From the NCBI GenBank assembly GCA_940337035.1, contig CALNHX010001916.1, positions 62,001 through 126,000 on the forward strand: a stretch of 64,000 nucleotides of DNA, in the 5' to 3' direction. Of the stretch, positions 32,501 to 44,640 are shown piece after piece; within the stretch, counting starts at the first letter, position 1; each line of letters begins with the position of its first letter. Source of the DNA: Agriotes lineatus (Eukaryota; Arthropoda; Insecta; Coleoptera; Elateridae). The position numbers were made by a program, and so were the translations under genes. Under the pieces are notes generated by a model, which worked only from the letters and a program-made list of their open reading frames with translations, did not search any database and was not told where the DNA came from.

Positions 32501-32780
32501 CGCCAAACCAAGCGCCAAACAAAGCGCTAAGCCAAGCGCCAAGCAAAGCTGCAAACCGAGCGCAAAACCAAGCTCCAAGCCAAGCGCCAAGTCGAGCTCC
32601 AAGCCAAGCGCCAAGCCAAGAGCTAAACCAAGCACCTAGCCAAGCGAATAGCTAAGACAAGATCCAAACCAAGCGATAACCCAAGCGCCAAACCAAGCGC
32701 CAAACCAAGCACCTAGCTAAGCGCCAATCCAAGCGCAAAGCCAAGTGCCAAGCCAAGCACCTAGCGCCAAGCCACGCGCC
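29600..32780. repeat. array subdomain rich in GCGCAAAG and GCGTAAAG units, with a 713-bp duplication
   Basis: The units are dominated by AGCGCAAAGCCA, AACGAAGCGAAAAGCC and GTTAAGCCAAGCGTAAAGCC. A segment containing CTGCAAACCGAGCGCAAAACC at about 31840 recurs 713 bp later, at about 32550. Similar units return at 47.0-48.3, 53.1-54.5 and 61.85-63.0 kb. Confidence 0.85.
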
Positions 32781-32783
32781 AAG

Positions 32784-35700
32784 CCAAGCGCCAAGCAAGG
32801 CGCCAATCAAAGCGCTAGGTTAAGCGACAAGCCAAGCGCCAACGCAAGCGCCAAGCCAAGCGGCAAGCCACGCGTTAAGCCAAATGCTATGCCAAGCGCC
32901 AATCCAAGCGCCAAGCTAAGCGCAAGGCACGTGCTAAGCCAAACGCTAAGCCAAGCGCCAAGCCAAGCGCCAAACAAAGCGCTAAGCCAAGCGCCAAGCA
33001 AAGCTGCAAACCGAGCGCAAAACCAAGCTGTAAGCCAAGCGCCAAGCTAAGCGCCAAGCCAAACGCCAAAACAACCGCCAAGCCAAGCGCCAAAACAAGC
33101 GCCAAGTAAAGCGCCAACTGAAGCGCCAATCCAAGCGCCAAGCCAAGCGCCAAACCAGGCGCAAAGCTAATCGCCAAGCCAAGCGCCAAGCCAAGCGCGA
33201 AGCCAAGCGCCAAGCCAAGCGCCAAACCAAGCGAAAAGCCAAGCGCCAAGCTAAGCGCCAAGCCAAACGCCAAAGCAAGCGTAAAGCCAAGCGCCAAAAC
33301 AAGCGCCAAGTCAAATGGCAACCTAAGCTCCAAGCCAAGCGCCAACCCAAGCGCTAAGACAAGCGCCAAGCCACGTGCCAAGCCAAGCGCCAAGCCAAGC
33401 GCCCAGCCAAGCGCCAAACCAAGTGCAAAACCAAGCCCCAAGCCAAGCGTCAAACCAAGCACCACCCCAAGCGCCAACCCAAGCGCCAAGCCTAGCGATA
33501 AGCCTAGCGTCAAGTGAAGCGCCAAACCAAGCCCCAAGCTGGGCGCCAAGCCAAGCGCAAACCTAGGCGTTAAACTAAACGCCAAACCAAACGCAAACCC
33601 AAGCCCCAAGCTAGGCATCAAGCCAAGCGCAAACCCAGGCGTTAAACTAAGCGCCAAACCAAGCGCAAAGCCAAGCGCCAAGCCAAACGTTAAGCCAAGC
33701 GTAAAGCCAAGCGCCAAGCCAAGCGCCAAACGAAGCGCAAAGCCAAGCGAAAAGCCAAGCGCCAAGCCAAGCGCAAAGCCAAGCGCCAAGCCAAGCGCCA
33801 AACAGAGCGCAAAGCCAAGCGCCAAACCAAGCACCAAGCCAGGCGCCAAGCCAAGCGCCAAGCCAAGTGGCAAACCAAGCGCCAAAACAAGCGGCAAGCC
33901 AAGCGATAAGTGAAGGTCCACGCCAACCGCCAAACCAAACGCAAAGTCGAGCCCCAATCCAAGCGCCAACCCCAGCTCCAAGCCAAGCGCCAAGCTAAGA
34001 GCTAACCCAAGCACCTAGCCAAGCGCCAAGCTAATAGCTAAGACAAGATCCAAGACAAGCGATAAGCCAAGCGCCAAACCAAGCGCCAAACCAAGCACCT
34101 AGCCAACCGCCAAGCTAAGCGCAAAGCCAAGCTACAAGCCAAGCACTAAGCGCCAACCCACGTGCTAAGCCAAGCGCCAAGCCAAGCTCCCACGCAAGCG
34201 CCAAAGCAAGCGCCAAGCCAATCGCCAAGCCACGCGCCAAGCCAAGCGCCAAGCAAGGCGCCAAGCCGAGCGCTAGGTTAAGCGCCAAGCTAAGCGCCAA
34301 CGCAAGCGCCAAGCCAAGCGGCAAGCCACGCGCCAAGCCAAGCGCTATGCCAAGCGCCAATCCAAGCGCCAAGCCAAGCGCAAACCCAGGCGTTAAACTA
34401 AGCGCCAAACCAAGCGCCAAACAAAGCGCTAAGCCAAGCGCCAAGCAAAGCTGCAAACCGAGCGCAAAACCAAGCTCCAAGCCAAGCGCCAAGTCGAGCT
34501 CCAAGCCAAGCGCCAAGTTAAGCGCCAAGCCAAGCTGTAAACCGAGCGCAAAGATAAGCACCAAGCCAACCGCCAACTGAAGCGCCAATCCAAGCGCCAA
34601 GCCAAGCGCCAAACCAGGCGCAAAGCTAATCGCCAAACCAAGCGCCAAGCCAAGCGCAAAGCCAAGCGCCAAGCCAAGCGCCAAACCAAGCGAAAAGCCA
34701 AGCGCCAAGCTAAGCGCCAAGCCAAACGCCAAAGCAAGCGTAAAGCCAAGCACCAAAACAAGCGCCAAGTCAAATGGCAACCTAAGCTCCAAGCCAAGCG
34801 CCAACCCAAGCGCTAAGACAAGCGCCAAGCCACGTGCCAAGCCAAGCGCCAAGCCAAGCGCCCAGCGAAGCGCCAAACCAAGTGCAAAACCAAGCGCCAA
34901 GCCAAGCGTTAAGCCAAGCGCAAAGAAAAGCGCCAAGCCAAGCGCCAACCCAGGCAGCAAGCCAAGCTCCAAGCCAAGCGCCAAGATACGTGCCAAGACA
35001 AGCGCCAAGCCAAGCGCCAAGTCAAATGCCAACCTAAGCTCCAAGCCAAGTGCCAACCCAAGCGCCAAGTCAAGCGCCAAGCCACGTGCCAAGTCAAGCG
35101 CCAAACCAAGTGCAAAACCAAGCGCCAAGCCAAGCGTTAAGCCAAGCGCAAAGCCAAGCGCCAAGCCAAGCGCTAAACAAAGCTCAAATCCAAGCGCCAA
35201 GTCAAGCGACAAGTCAAGCGCCAAGCCAAGCGCAAAGCCAAGCGCAAAGCCAAGCGCCAACCCAGGCAGCAAGCCAAGCTCCTAGCCAAGCGCAAAGCCA
35301 AGCGCAAAGCCAAGCGCCAACCCAGGCAGCAAGACAAGTTCCAAGCCAAGCGCCAAGCTAAGCGCCAATCCAAACGCCAAGGCAAGCGCCAAGCCAAGCG
35401 CCAAACCAAGCGCAAAGCAAAGCGCCAACCCAGGCAGCAAGCCAAGCTCCAAGACAAGCGCCAAGCCAAGCGCCAAGCCAAAAGCCAAAACAAGCGCCAA
35501 GTAAAGCGCCAACTGAAGCGCCAATCCAAGCGCCAAGCCAAGCGCCAAACCAGGCGCAAAGCTAATCGCCAAGCCAAGCGCCAAGCCAAGCGCGAAGCCA
35601 AGCGCCAAGCCAAGCGCCAAACCAAGCGAAAAGCCAAGCGCCAAGCTAAGCGCCAAGCCAAACGCCAAAGCAAGCGTAAAGCCAAGCGCCAAAACAAGCG

Positions 35701-38700
35701 CCAAGTCAAATGGCAACCTAAGCTCCAAGCCAAGCGCCAACCCAAGCGCTAAGACAAGCGCCAAGCCACGTGCCAAGCCAAGCGCCAAGCCAAGCGCCCA
35801 GCCAAGCGCCAAACCAAGTGCAAAACCAAGCGCCAAGCCAAGCGTTAAGCCAAGCGCAAAGCCAAGCGCAAAGCCAAGCGCCAAGCCAAGCGCCAACCCA
35901 GGCAGCAAGCCAAGCTCCAAGCCAAGCGCCAAGATACGTGCCAAGACAAGCGCCAAGCCAAGCGCCAAGTCAAATGCCAACCTAAGCTCCAAGCCAAGTG
36001 CCAACCCAAGCGCCAAGTCAAGCGCCAAGCCACGTGCCAAGTCAAGCGCCAAACCAAGTGCAAAACCAAGCGCCAAGCCAAGCGTTAAGCCAAGCGCAAA
36101 GCCAAGCGCCAAGCCAAGCGCTAAACAAAGCTCAAATCCAAGCGCCAAGTCAAGCGCCAAGTCAAGCGCCAAGCCAAGCGCAAAGCCAAGCGCAAAGCCA
36201 AGCGCCAACCCAGGCAGCAAGCCAAGCTCCTAGCCAAGCGCCAAGATACGTGCCAAGACAAGCGCCAAGCCAAGCGCAAAGCCAAGCGCAAAGCCAAGCG
36301 CAAAGCCAAGCGCAAAGCCAAGCGCCAACCCAGGCAGCAAGACAAGCTCCAAGCCAAGCGCCAAGCTAAGCGCCAATCCAAACGCCAAGGCAAGCGCCAA
36401 GCCAAGCGCCAAACCAAGCGCAAAGCAAAGCGCCAACCCAGGCAGCAAGCCAAGCTCCAAGACAAGCGCCAAGCCAAGCGCCAAGCCAAACGCCAAGGCA
36501 AGCGCCAAGCCAAACGCCAAGATAAGCGCCAAGCCAAACGCCAAGCCAAGCGCCAAGATAAGCGCCAAGCCAAGTGCAAAGCCAAGCGCCAAGCCAAGCA
36601 CCAAACCAAGCGAAAAAACCAAGCACCAAGCCAGGCGACAAGCCAAGCGCCAACCCAAGTTGCAAACCAAGCTCCAAAACAAGCGGCAAGCCAAACGATA
36701 AGTGAAAGTCCACGCCAAGCGCCAAACCAATAGCCAAGACAAAATCCAAGCCAAGCGATAAGGCAAGCGCCAAACCAAGCGCCAAACCAAGCACCTAGCC
36801 AAGCGCCAAACCAAGTATAAAACCAAGCGCCAAGTCAAGCGCCAAGCAAAACGCCAAGCCAAGCGCCAAGTCAGGCGCCAAGCCAAACGCCAAGCCAAGC
36901 GCAAAAACAAGCGCCAAGTCAAGCGCCAAGCCAAGCGCCAAGTAAAGCGTTAAGCCAAGCGCAAAGCCAAGCGTTAAGCCAAGCGCTAAACGAAGCGCAA
37001 AGCCAAGCGCCAAGCCAAGCATCAACCCAGGCAGCAAGCCAAGCTCCAAGCCAAGCGTCAACTAAGCGCCAAGCCAAACGCCAAAGCAAGCGCCAAGCCA
37101 AGCGCCAAACCAAGCGCAAAGCCAAGCGCCAACCCAGGCAGCAAGCCAAGCTCGAAGCTAAGCGCCAAGCCAAGCGCCAAGCCAAACGCCAAGGCAAGCG
37201 CCAAGCCAAGCGCCAAGCCAAACGCCAAGCCAAGTGCCAAGATAAGCGCCAAGCCAAGCGCCTAGTAAAGGGCCAACCCAAGCGCCAATCCAAGCGGCAA
37301 CCCAATCGCCAAGCCAAGCGATAAGCCTAGCGTCAAGTGAAACGCCAAACCAAGCACCAAGCCAAGCGCCAACCCAAGCGCCAAGTAAAGGGCCAACCTA
37401 AGCGCCAATCCAAGCGCCAAGCCAAGCGATAAATCAGGCGCAAAGCTAATCGCCAAGCCAAGCGCCAAGCCAAGCGCGAAGCCAAGCGCCAAGCCAAGCG
37501 CCAAACCAAGCGCCAAGCCAAGCGCCAAATCAAGCGCTAAGCCAAGCGCTAAACCAAGCGCCAAGCTAAGTGCCAAGCCATGCGACAAACCCAGCGCAAA
37601 GCCAATCGCTAAGCCAAGCGCCAAACCAAGTGCCAAGCCAAGCGCCAAGCCAAGCGCCAAACCAAGCGCCAAGCTAAGTGCCAAGCCATGCGACAAACCA
37701 AGCGCCAAACCACGCGCCAACCCAAACGCCAAGCCAAGCGCCAAGCCAAGCGATAAGCCTAGCGTCAAGTAAAGCACCAAGTAAAGCGTCAAACCAAGCA
37801 CCACCCCAAGCGCCAACCCAAGCGCCAAGCCTAGCGATAAGCCTAGCGATAAGCCTAGCGTCAAGTGAAGCGCCAAACCAAGCCCCAAGCTGGGCGCCAA
37901 GTCAAGCGCAAACCTAGGCGTTAAACTAAACGCCAAACCAAACGCAAACCCAAGCCCCAAGCTAGGCATCAAGCCAAGCGCAAACCCAGGCGTTAAACTA
38001 AGCGCCAAACCAAGCGCAAAGCCAAGCGCCAAGCCAAACGTTAAGCCAAGCGTAAAGCCAAGCGCCAAGCCAAGCGCCAAACGAAGCGCAAAGCCAAGCG
38101 AAAAGCCAAGCGCCAAGCCAAGCGCAAAGCCAAGCGCCAAGCCAAGCGCCAAACAGAGCGCAAAGCCAAGCGCCAAACCAAGCGAAAAAACCAAGCACCA
38201 AGCCAGGCGCCAAGCCAAGCGCCAAGCCAAGTGGCAAACCAAACGTTAAGCCAAGCGTAAAGCCAAGCGCCAAGCCAAGCGCCAAACGAAGCGCAAAGCC
38301 AAGCGCCAAGCCAAACGTTAAGCCAAGCGTAAAGCCAAGCGCCAAGCCAAGCGCCAAACGAAGCGCAAAGCCAAGCGAAAAGCCAAGCGCCAAGCCAAGC
38401 GCAAAGCCAAGCGCCAAGCCAAGCGCCAAACAGAGCGCAAAGCCAAGCGCCAAACCAAGCGAAAAAACCAAGCGCCAAGCAAGGCGCCAATCAAAGCGCT
38501 AGGTTAAGCGACAAGCCAAGCGCCAACGCAAGCGCCAAGCCAAGCGGCAAGCCACGCGTTAAGCCAAATGCTATGCCAAGCGCCAATCCAAGCGCCAAGC
38601 TAAGCGCAAGGCACGTGCTAAGCCAAACGCTAAGCCAAGCGCCAAGCCAAGCGCCAAACAAAGCGCTAAGCCAAGCGCCAAGCAAAGCTGCAAACCGAGC

Positions 38701-41700
38701 GCAAAACCAAGCTGTAAGCCAAGCGCCAAGCTAAGCGCCAAGCCAAACGCCAAAACAACCGCCAAGCCAAGCGCCAAAACAAGCGCCAAGTAAAGCGCCA
38801 ACTGAAGCGCCAATCCAAGCGCCAAGCCAAGCGCCAAACCAGGCGCAAAGCTAATCGCCAAGCCAAGCGCCAAGCCAAGCGCGAAGCCAAGCGCCAAGCC
38901 AAGCGCCAAACCAAGCGAAAAGCCAAGCGCCAAGCTAAGCGCCAAGCCAAACGCCAAAGCAAGCGTAAAGCCAAGCGCCAAAACAAGCGCCAAGTCAAAT
39001 GGCAACCTAAGCTCCAAGCCAAGCGCCAACCCAAGCGCTAAGACAAGCGCCAAGCCACGTGCCAAGCCAAGCGCCAAGCCAAGCGCCCAGCCAAGCGCCA
39101 AACCAAGTGCAAAACCAAGCCCCAAGCCAAGCGTCAAACCAAGCACCACCCCAAGCGCCAACCCAAGCGCCAAGCCTAGCGATAAGCCTAGCGTCAAGTG
39201 AAGCGCCAAACCAAGCCCCAAGCTGGGCGCCAAGCCAAGCGCAAACCTAGGCGTTAAACTAAACGCCAAACCAAACGCAAACCCAAGCCCCAAGCTACTC
39301 ATCAAGCCAAGCGCAAACCCAGGCGTTAAACTAAGCGCCAAACCAAGCGCAAAGCCAAGCGCCAAGCCAAACGTTAAGCCAAGCGTAAAGCCAAGCGCCA
39401 AGCCAAGCGCCAAACGAAGCGCAAAGCCAAGCAAAAAGCCAAGCGCCAAGCCAAGCGCAAAGCCAAGCGCCAAGCCAAGCGCCAAACAGAGCGCAAAGCC
39501 AAGCGCCAAACCAAGCACCAAGCCAGGCGCCAAGCCAAGCGCCAAGCCAAGTGGCAAACCAAGCGCCAAAACAAGCGGCAAGCCAAGCGATAAGTGAAGG
39601 TCCACGCCAACCGCCAAACCAAACGCAAAGTCGAGCCCCAATCCAAGCGCCAACCCCAGCTCCAAGCCAAGCGCCAAGCTAAGAGCTAACCCAAGCACCT
39701 AGCCAAGCGCCAAGCTAATAGCTAAGACAAGATCCAAGACAAGCGATAAGCCAAGCGCCAAACCAAGCGCCAAACCAAGCACCTAGCCAACCGCCAAGCT
39801 AAGCGCAAAGCCAAGCTACAAGCCAAGCACTAAGCGCCAACCCACGTGCTAAGCCAAGCGCCAAGCCAAGCTCCCACGCAAGCGCCAAAGCAAGCGCCAA
39901 GCCAATCGCCAAGCCACGCGCCAAGCCAAGCGCCAAGCAAGGCGCCAAGCCGAGCGCTAGGTTAAGCGCCAAGCTAAGCGCCAACGCAAGCGCCAAGCCA
40001 AGCGGCAAGCCACGCGCCAAGCCAAGCGCTATGCCAAGCGCCAATCCAAGCGCCAAGCCAAGCGCAAACCCAGGCGTTAAACTAAGCGCCAAACCAAGCG
40101 CCAAACAAAGCGCTAAGCCAAGCGCCAAGCAAAGCTGCAAACCGAGCGCAAAACCAAGCTCCAAGCCAAGCGCCAAGTCGAGCTCCAAGCCAAGCGCCAA
40201 GTTAAGCGCCAAGCCAAGCTGTAAACCGAGCGCAAAGATAAGCACCAAGCCAACCGCCAACTGAAGCGCCAATCCAAGCGCCAAGCCAAGCGCCAAACCA
40301 GGCGCAAAGCTAATCGCCAAACCAAGCGCCAAGCCAAGCGCAAAGCCAAGCGCCAAGCCAAGCGCCAAACCAAGCGAAAAGCCAAGCGCCAAGCTAAGCG
40401 CCAAGCCAAACGCCAAAGCAAGCGTAAAGCCAAGCACCAAAACAAGCGCCAAGTCAAATGGCAACCTAAGCTCCAAGCCAAGCGCCAACCCAAGCGCTAA
40501 GACAAGCGCCAAGCCACGTGCCAAGCCAAGCGCCAAGCCAAGCGCCCAGCGAAGCGCCAAACCAAGTGCAAAACCAAGCGCCAAGCCAAGCGTTAAGCCA
40601 AGCGCAAAGAAAAGCGCCAAGCCAAGCGCCAACCCAGGCAGCAAGCCAAGCTCCAAGCCAAGCGCCAAGATACGTGCCAAGACAAGCGCCAAGCCAAGCG
40701 CCAAGTCAAATGCCAACCTAAGCTCCAAGCCAAGTGCCAACCCAAGCGCCAAGTCAAGCGCCAAGCCACGTGCCAAGTCAAGCGCCAAACCAAGTGCAAA
40801 ACCAAGCGCCAAGCCAAGCGTTAAGCCAAGCGCAAAGCCAAGCGCCAAGCCAAGCGCTAAACAAAGCTCAAATCCAAGCGCCAAGTCAAGCGCCAAGTCA
40901 AGCGCCAAGCCAAGCGCAAAGCCAAGCGCAAAGCCAAGCGCCAACCCAGGCAGCAAGCCAAGCTCCTAGCCAAGCGCAAAGCCAAGCGCAAAGCCAAGCG
41001 CCAACCCAGGCAGCAAGACAAGCTCCAAGCCAAGCGCCAAGCTAAGCGCCAATCCAAACGCCAAGGCAAGCGCCAAGCCAAGCGCCAAACCAAGCGCAAA
41101 GCAAAGCGCCAACCCAGGCAGCAAGCCAAGCTCCAAGACAAGCGCCAAGCCAAGCGCCAAGCCAAAAGCCAAAACAAGCGCCAAGTAAAGCGCCAACTGA
41201 AGCGCCAATCCAAGCGCCAAGCCAAGCGCCAAACCAGGCGCAAAGCTAATCGCCAAGCCAAGCGCCAAGCCAAGCGCGAAGCCAAGCGCCAAGCCAAGCG
41301 CCAAACCAAGCGAAAAGCCAAGCGCCAAGCTAAGCGCCAAGCCAAACGCCAAAGCAAGCGTAAAGCCAAGCGCCAAAACAAGCGCCAAGTCAAATGGCAA
41401 CCTAAGCTCCAAGCCAAGCGCCAACCCAAGCGCTAAGACAAGCGCCAAGCCACGTGCCAAGCCAAGCGCCAAGCCAAGCGCCCAGCCAAGCGCCAAACCA
41501 AGTGCAAAACCAAGCGCCACGCCAAGCGTTAAGCCAAGCGCAAAGCCAAGCGCAAAGCCAAGCGCCAAGCCAAGCGCCAACCCAGGCAGCAAGCCAAGCT
41601 CCAAGCCAAGCGCCAAGATACGTGCCAAGACAAGCGCCAAGCCAAGCGCCAAGTCAAATGCCAACCTAAGCTCCAAGCCAAGTGCCAACCCAAGCGCCAA

Positions 41701-44640
41701 GTCAAGCGCCAAGCCACGTGCCAAGTCAAGCGCCAAACCAAGTGCAAAACCAAGCGCCAAGCCAAGCGTTAAGCCAAGCGCAAAGCCAAGCGCCAAGCCA
41801 AGCGCTAAACAAAGCTCAAATCCAAGCGCCAAGTCAAGCGCCAAGTCAAGCGCCAAGCCAAGCGCAAAGCCAAGCGCAAAGCCAAGCGCCAACCCAGGCA
41901 GCAAGCCAAGCTCCTAGCCAAGCGCCAAGATACGTGCCAAGACAAGCGCCAAGCCAAGCGCAAAGCCAAGCGCAAAGCCAAGCGCAAAGCCAAGCGCAAA
42001 GCCAAGCGCCAACCCAGGCAGCAAGACAAGCTCCAAGCCAAGCGCCAAGCTAAGCGCCAATCCAAACGCCAAGGCAAGCGCCAAGCCAAGCGCCAAACCA
42101 AGCGCAAAGCAAAGCGCCAACCCAGGCAGCAAGCCAAGCTCCAAGACAAGCGCCAAGCCAAGCGCCAAGCCAAACGCCAAGGCAAGCGCCAAGCCAAACG
42201 CCAAGATAAGCGCCAAGCCAAACGCCAAGCCAAGCGCCAAGATAAGCGCCAAGCCAAGTGCAAAGCCAAGCGCCAAGCCAAGCACCAAACCAAGCGAAAA
42301 AACCAAGCACCAAGCCAGGCGACAAGCCAAGCGCCAACCCAAGTTGCAAACCAAGCTCCAAAACAAGCGGCAAGCCAAACGATAAGTGAAAGTCCACGCC
42401 AAGCGCCAAACCAATAGCCAAGACAAAATCCAAGCCAAGCGATAAGGCAAGCGCCAAACCAAGCGCCAAACCAAGCACCTAGCCAAGCGCCAAACCAAGT
42501 ATAAAACCAAGCGCCAAGTCAAGCGCCAAGCAAAACGCCAAGCCAAGCGCCAAGTCAGGCGCCAAGCCAAACGCCAAGCCAAGCGCAAAAACAAGCGCCA
42601 AGTCAAGCGCCAAGCCAAGCGCCAAGTAAAGCGTTAAGCCAAGCGCAAAGCCAAGCGTTAAGCCAAGCGCTAAACGAAGCGCAAAGCCAAGCGCCAAGCC
42701 AAGCATCAACCCAGGCAGCAAGCCAAGCTCCAAGCCAAGCGTCAACTAAGCGCCAAGCCAAACGCCAAAGCAAGCGCCAAGCCAAGCGCCAAACCAAGCG
42801 CAAAGCCAAGCGCCAACCCAGGCAGCAAGCCAAGCTCGAAGCTAAGCGCTAAGCCAAGCGCCAAGCCAAACGCCAAGGCAAGCGCCAAGCCAAGCGCCAA
42901 GCCAAACGCCAAGCCAAGTGCCAAGATAAGCGCCAAGCCAAGCGCCTAGTAAAGGGCCAACCCAAGCGCCAATCCAAGCGGCAACCCAATCGCCAAGCCA
43001 AGCGATAAGCCTAGCGTCAAGTGAAACGCCAAACCAAGCACCAAGCCAAGCGCCAACCCAAGCGCCAAGTAAAGGGCCAACCTAAGCGCCAATCCAAGCG
43101 CCAAGCCAAGCGATAAATCAGGCGCAAAGCTAATCGCCAAGCCAAGCGCCAAGCCAAGCGCGAAGCCAAGCGCCAAGCCAAGCGCCAAACCAAGCGCCAA
43201 GCCAAGCGCCAAATCAAGCGCTAAGCCAAGCGCCAAACCAAGCGCCAAGCTAAGTACCAAACCATGCGACAAACCCAGCGCAAAGCCAACCGCTAAGCCA
43301 AGCGCCAAACCAAGTGCCAAACCAAGCGCCAAGCCAAGCGCCAAACCAAGCGCCAAGTTAAGTGCTAAGCCATGCGACAAACCAAGCGCCAAACCACGCG
43401 CCATCCCAAACGCCCAGCCAAGCGCCAAACCAAGCGCCAAGCTAAGTGCCAAGCCATGCGACAAGCCAAGCGCCAAACCACGCGCCAACCCAAACTCCAA
43501 GCCAAGCGCCAAGCCAAGCGATAAGCCTAGCGTCAAGTGAAGCGCCAAACCAAGCCCCAAGCTAGGCGCCAAGCCAAGCGCAAACCCAGGCGTTAAACTA
43601 AGCGCCAAACCAAGCGTAAACCCAAGCCCCAAGCTAGGCATCAAGCCAAGCGCAAACCCGGGCGTTAAACTAAGCGCCAAACCAAGCGCCAAGCCAAGCG
43701 CCAAATCAAGCGCTAAGCCAAGCGCTAAACCAAGCGCCAAGCTAAGTGCCAAGCCATGCGACAAACCCAGCGCAAAGCCAATCGCTAAGCCAAGCGCCAA
43801 ACCAAGTGCCAAGCCAAGCGCCAAGCCAAGCGCCAAACCAAGCGCCAAGCTAAGTGCCAAGCCATGCGACAAACCAAGCGCCAAACCACGCGCCAACCCA
43901 AACGCCAAGCCAAGCGCCAAGCCAAGCGATAAGCCTAGCGTCAAGTAAAGCACCAAGTAAAGCGTCAAACCAAGCACCACCCCAAGCGCCAACCCAAGCG
44001 CCAAGCCTAGCGATAAGCCTAGCGATAAGCCTAGCGTCAAGTGAAGCGCCAAACCAAGCCCCAAGCTGGGCGCCAAGTCAAGCGCAAACCTAGGCGTTAA
44101 ACTAAACGCCAAACCAAACGCAAACCCAAGCCCCAAGCTAGGCATCAAGCCAAGCGCAAACCCAGGCGTTAAACTAAGCGCCAAACCAAGCGCAAAGCCA
44201 AGCGCCAAGCCAAACGTTAAGCCAAGCGTAAAGCCAAGCGCCAAGCCAAGCGCCAAACGAAGCGCAAAGCCAAGCGAAAAGCCAAGCGCCAAGCCAAGCG
44301 CAAAGCCAAGCGCCAAGCCAAGCGCCAAACAGAGCGCAAAGCCAAGCGCCAAACCAAGCGAAAAAACCAAGCACCAAGCCAGGCGCCAAGCCAAGCGCCA
44401 AGCCAAGTGGCAAACCAAGCGCCAAAACAAGCGGCAAGCCAAGCGATAAGTGAAGGTCCACGCCAACCGCCAAACCAAACGCAAAGTCGAGCCCCAATCC
44501 AAACGCCAACCCCAGCTCCAAGCCAAGCGCCAAGCTAAGAGCTAACCCAAGCACCTAGCCAAGCGCCAAGCTAATAGCTAAGACAAGATCCAAGACAAGC
44601 GATAAGCCAAGCGCCAAACCAAGCGCCAAACCAAGCACCT
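32784..44640. repeat. 5,684-bp higher-order repeat, two adjacent copies
   Basis: The copy at 32784-38467 recurs at about 38468 onward with a constant offset of 5684 bp, seen for example at 32887/38571, 34115/39799, 35282/40966 and 37333/43017. In the second copy the offset then becomes 6176 (37678/43854), so it carries 492 extra bp, or 41 units of 12 bp, at about 43.2-43.85 kb. The copies differ at only scattered positions. Inside each copy a landmark with CCCAGGCAGCAAG repeats many times. Confidence 0.93.

Noticed and set aside
42946..44526. 526-codon minus-strand frame resembling a hydrophobic membrane protein
   Set aside because: The apparent membrane segments are only L-G-L-A repeats. 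The corresponding frame in the other 5,684-bp copy is 326 codons, and the difference is mostly satellite insertion.
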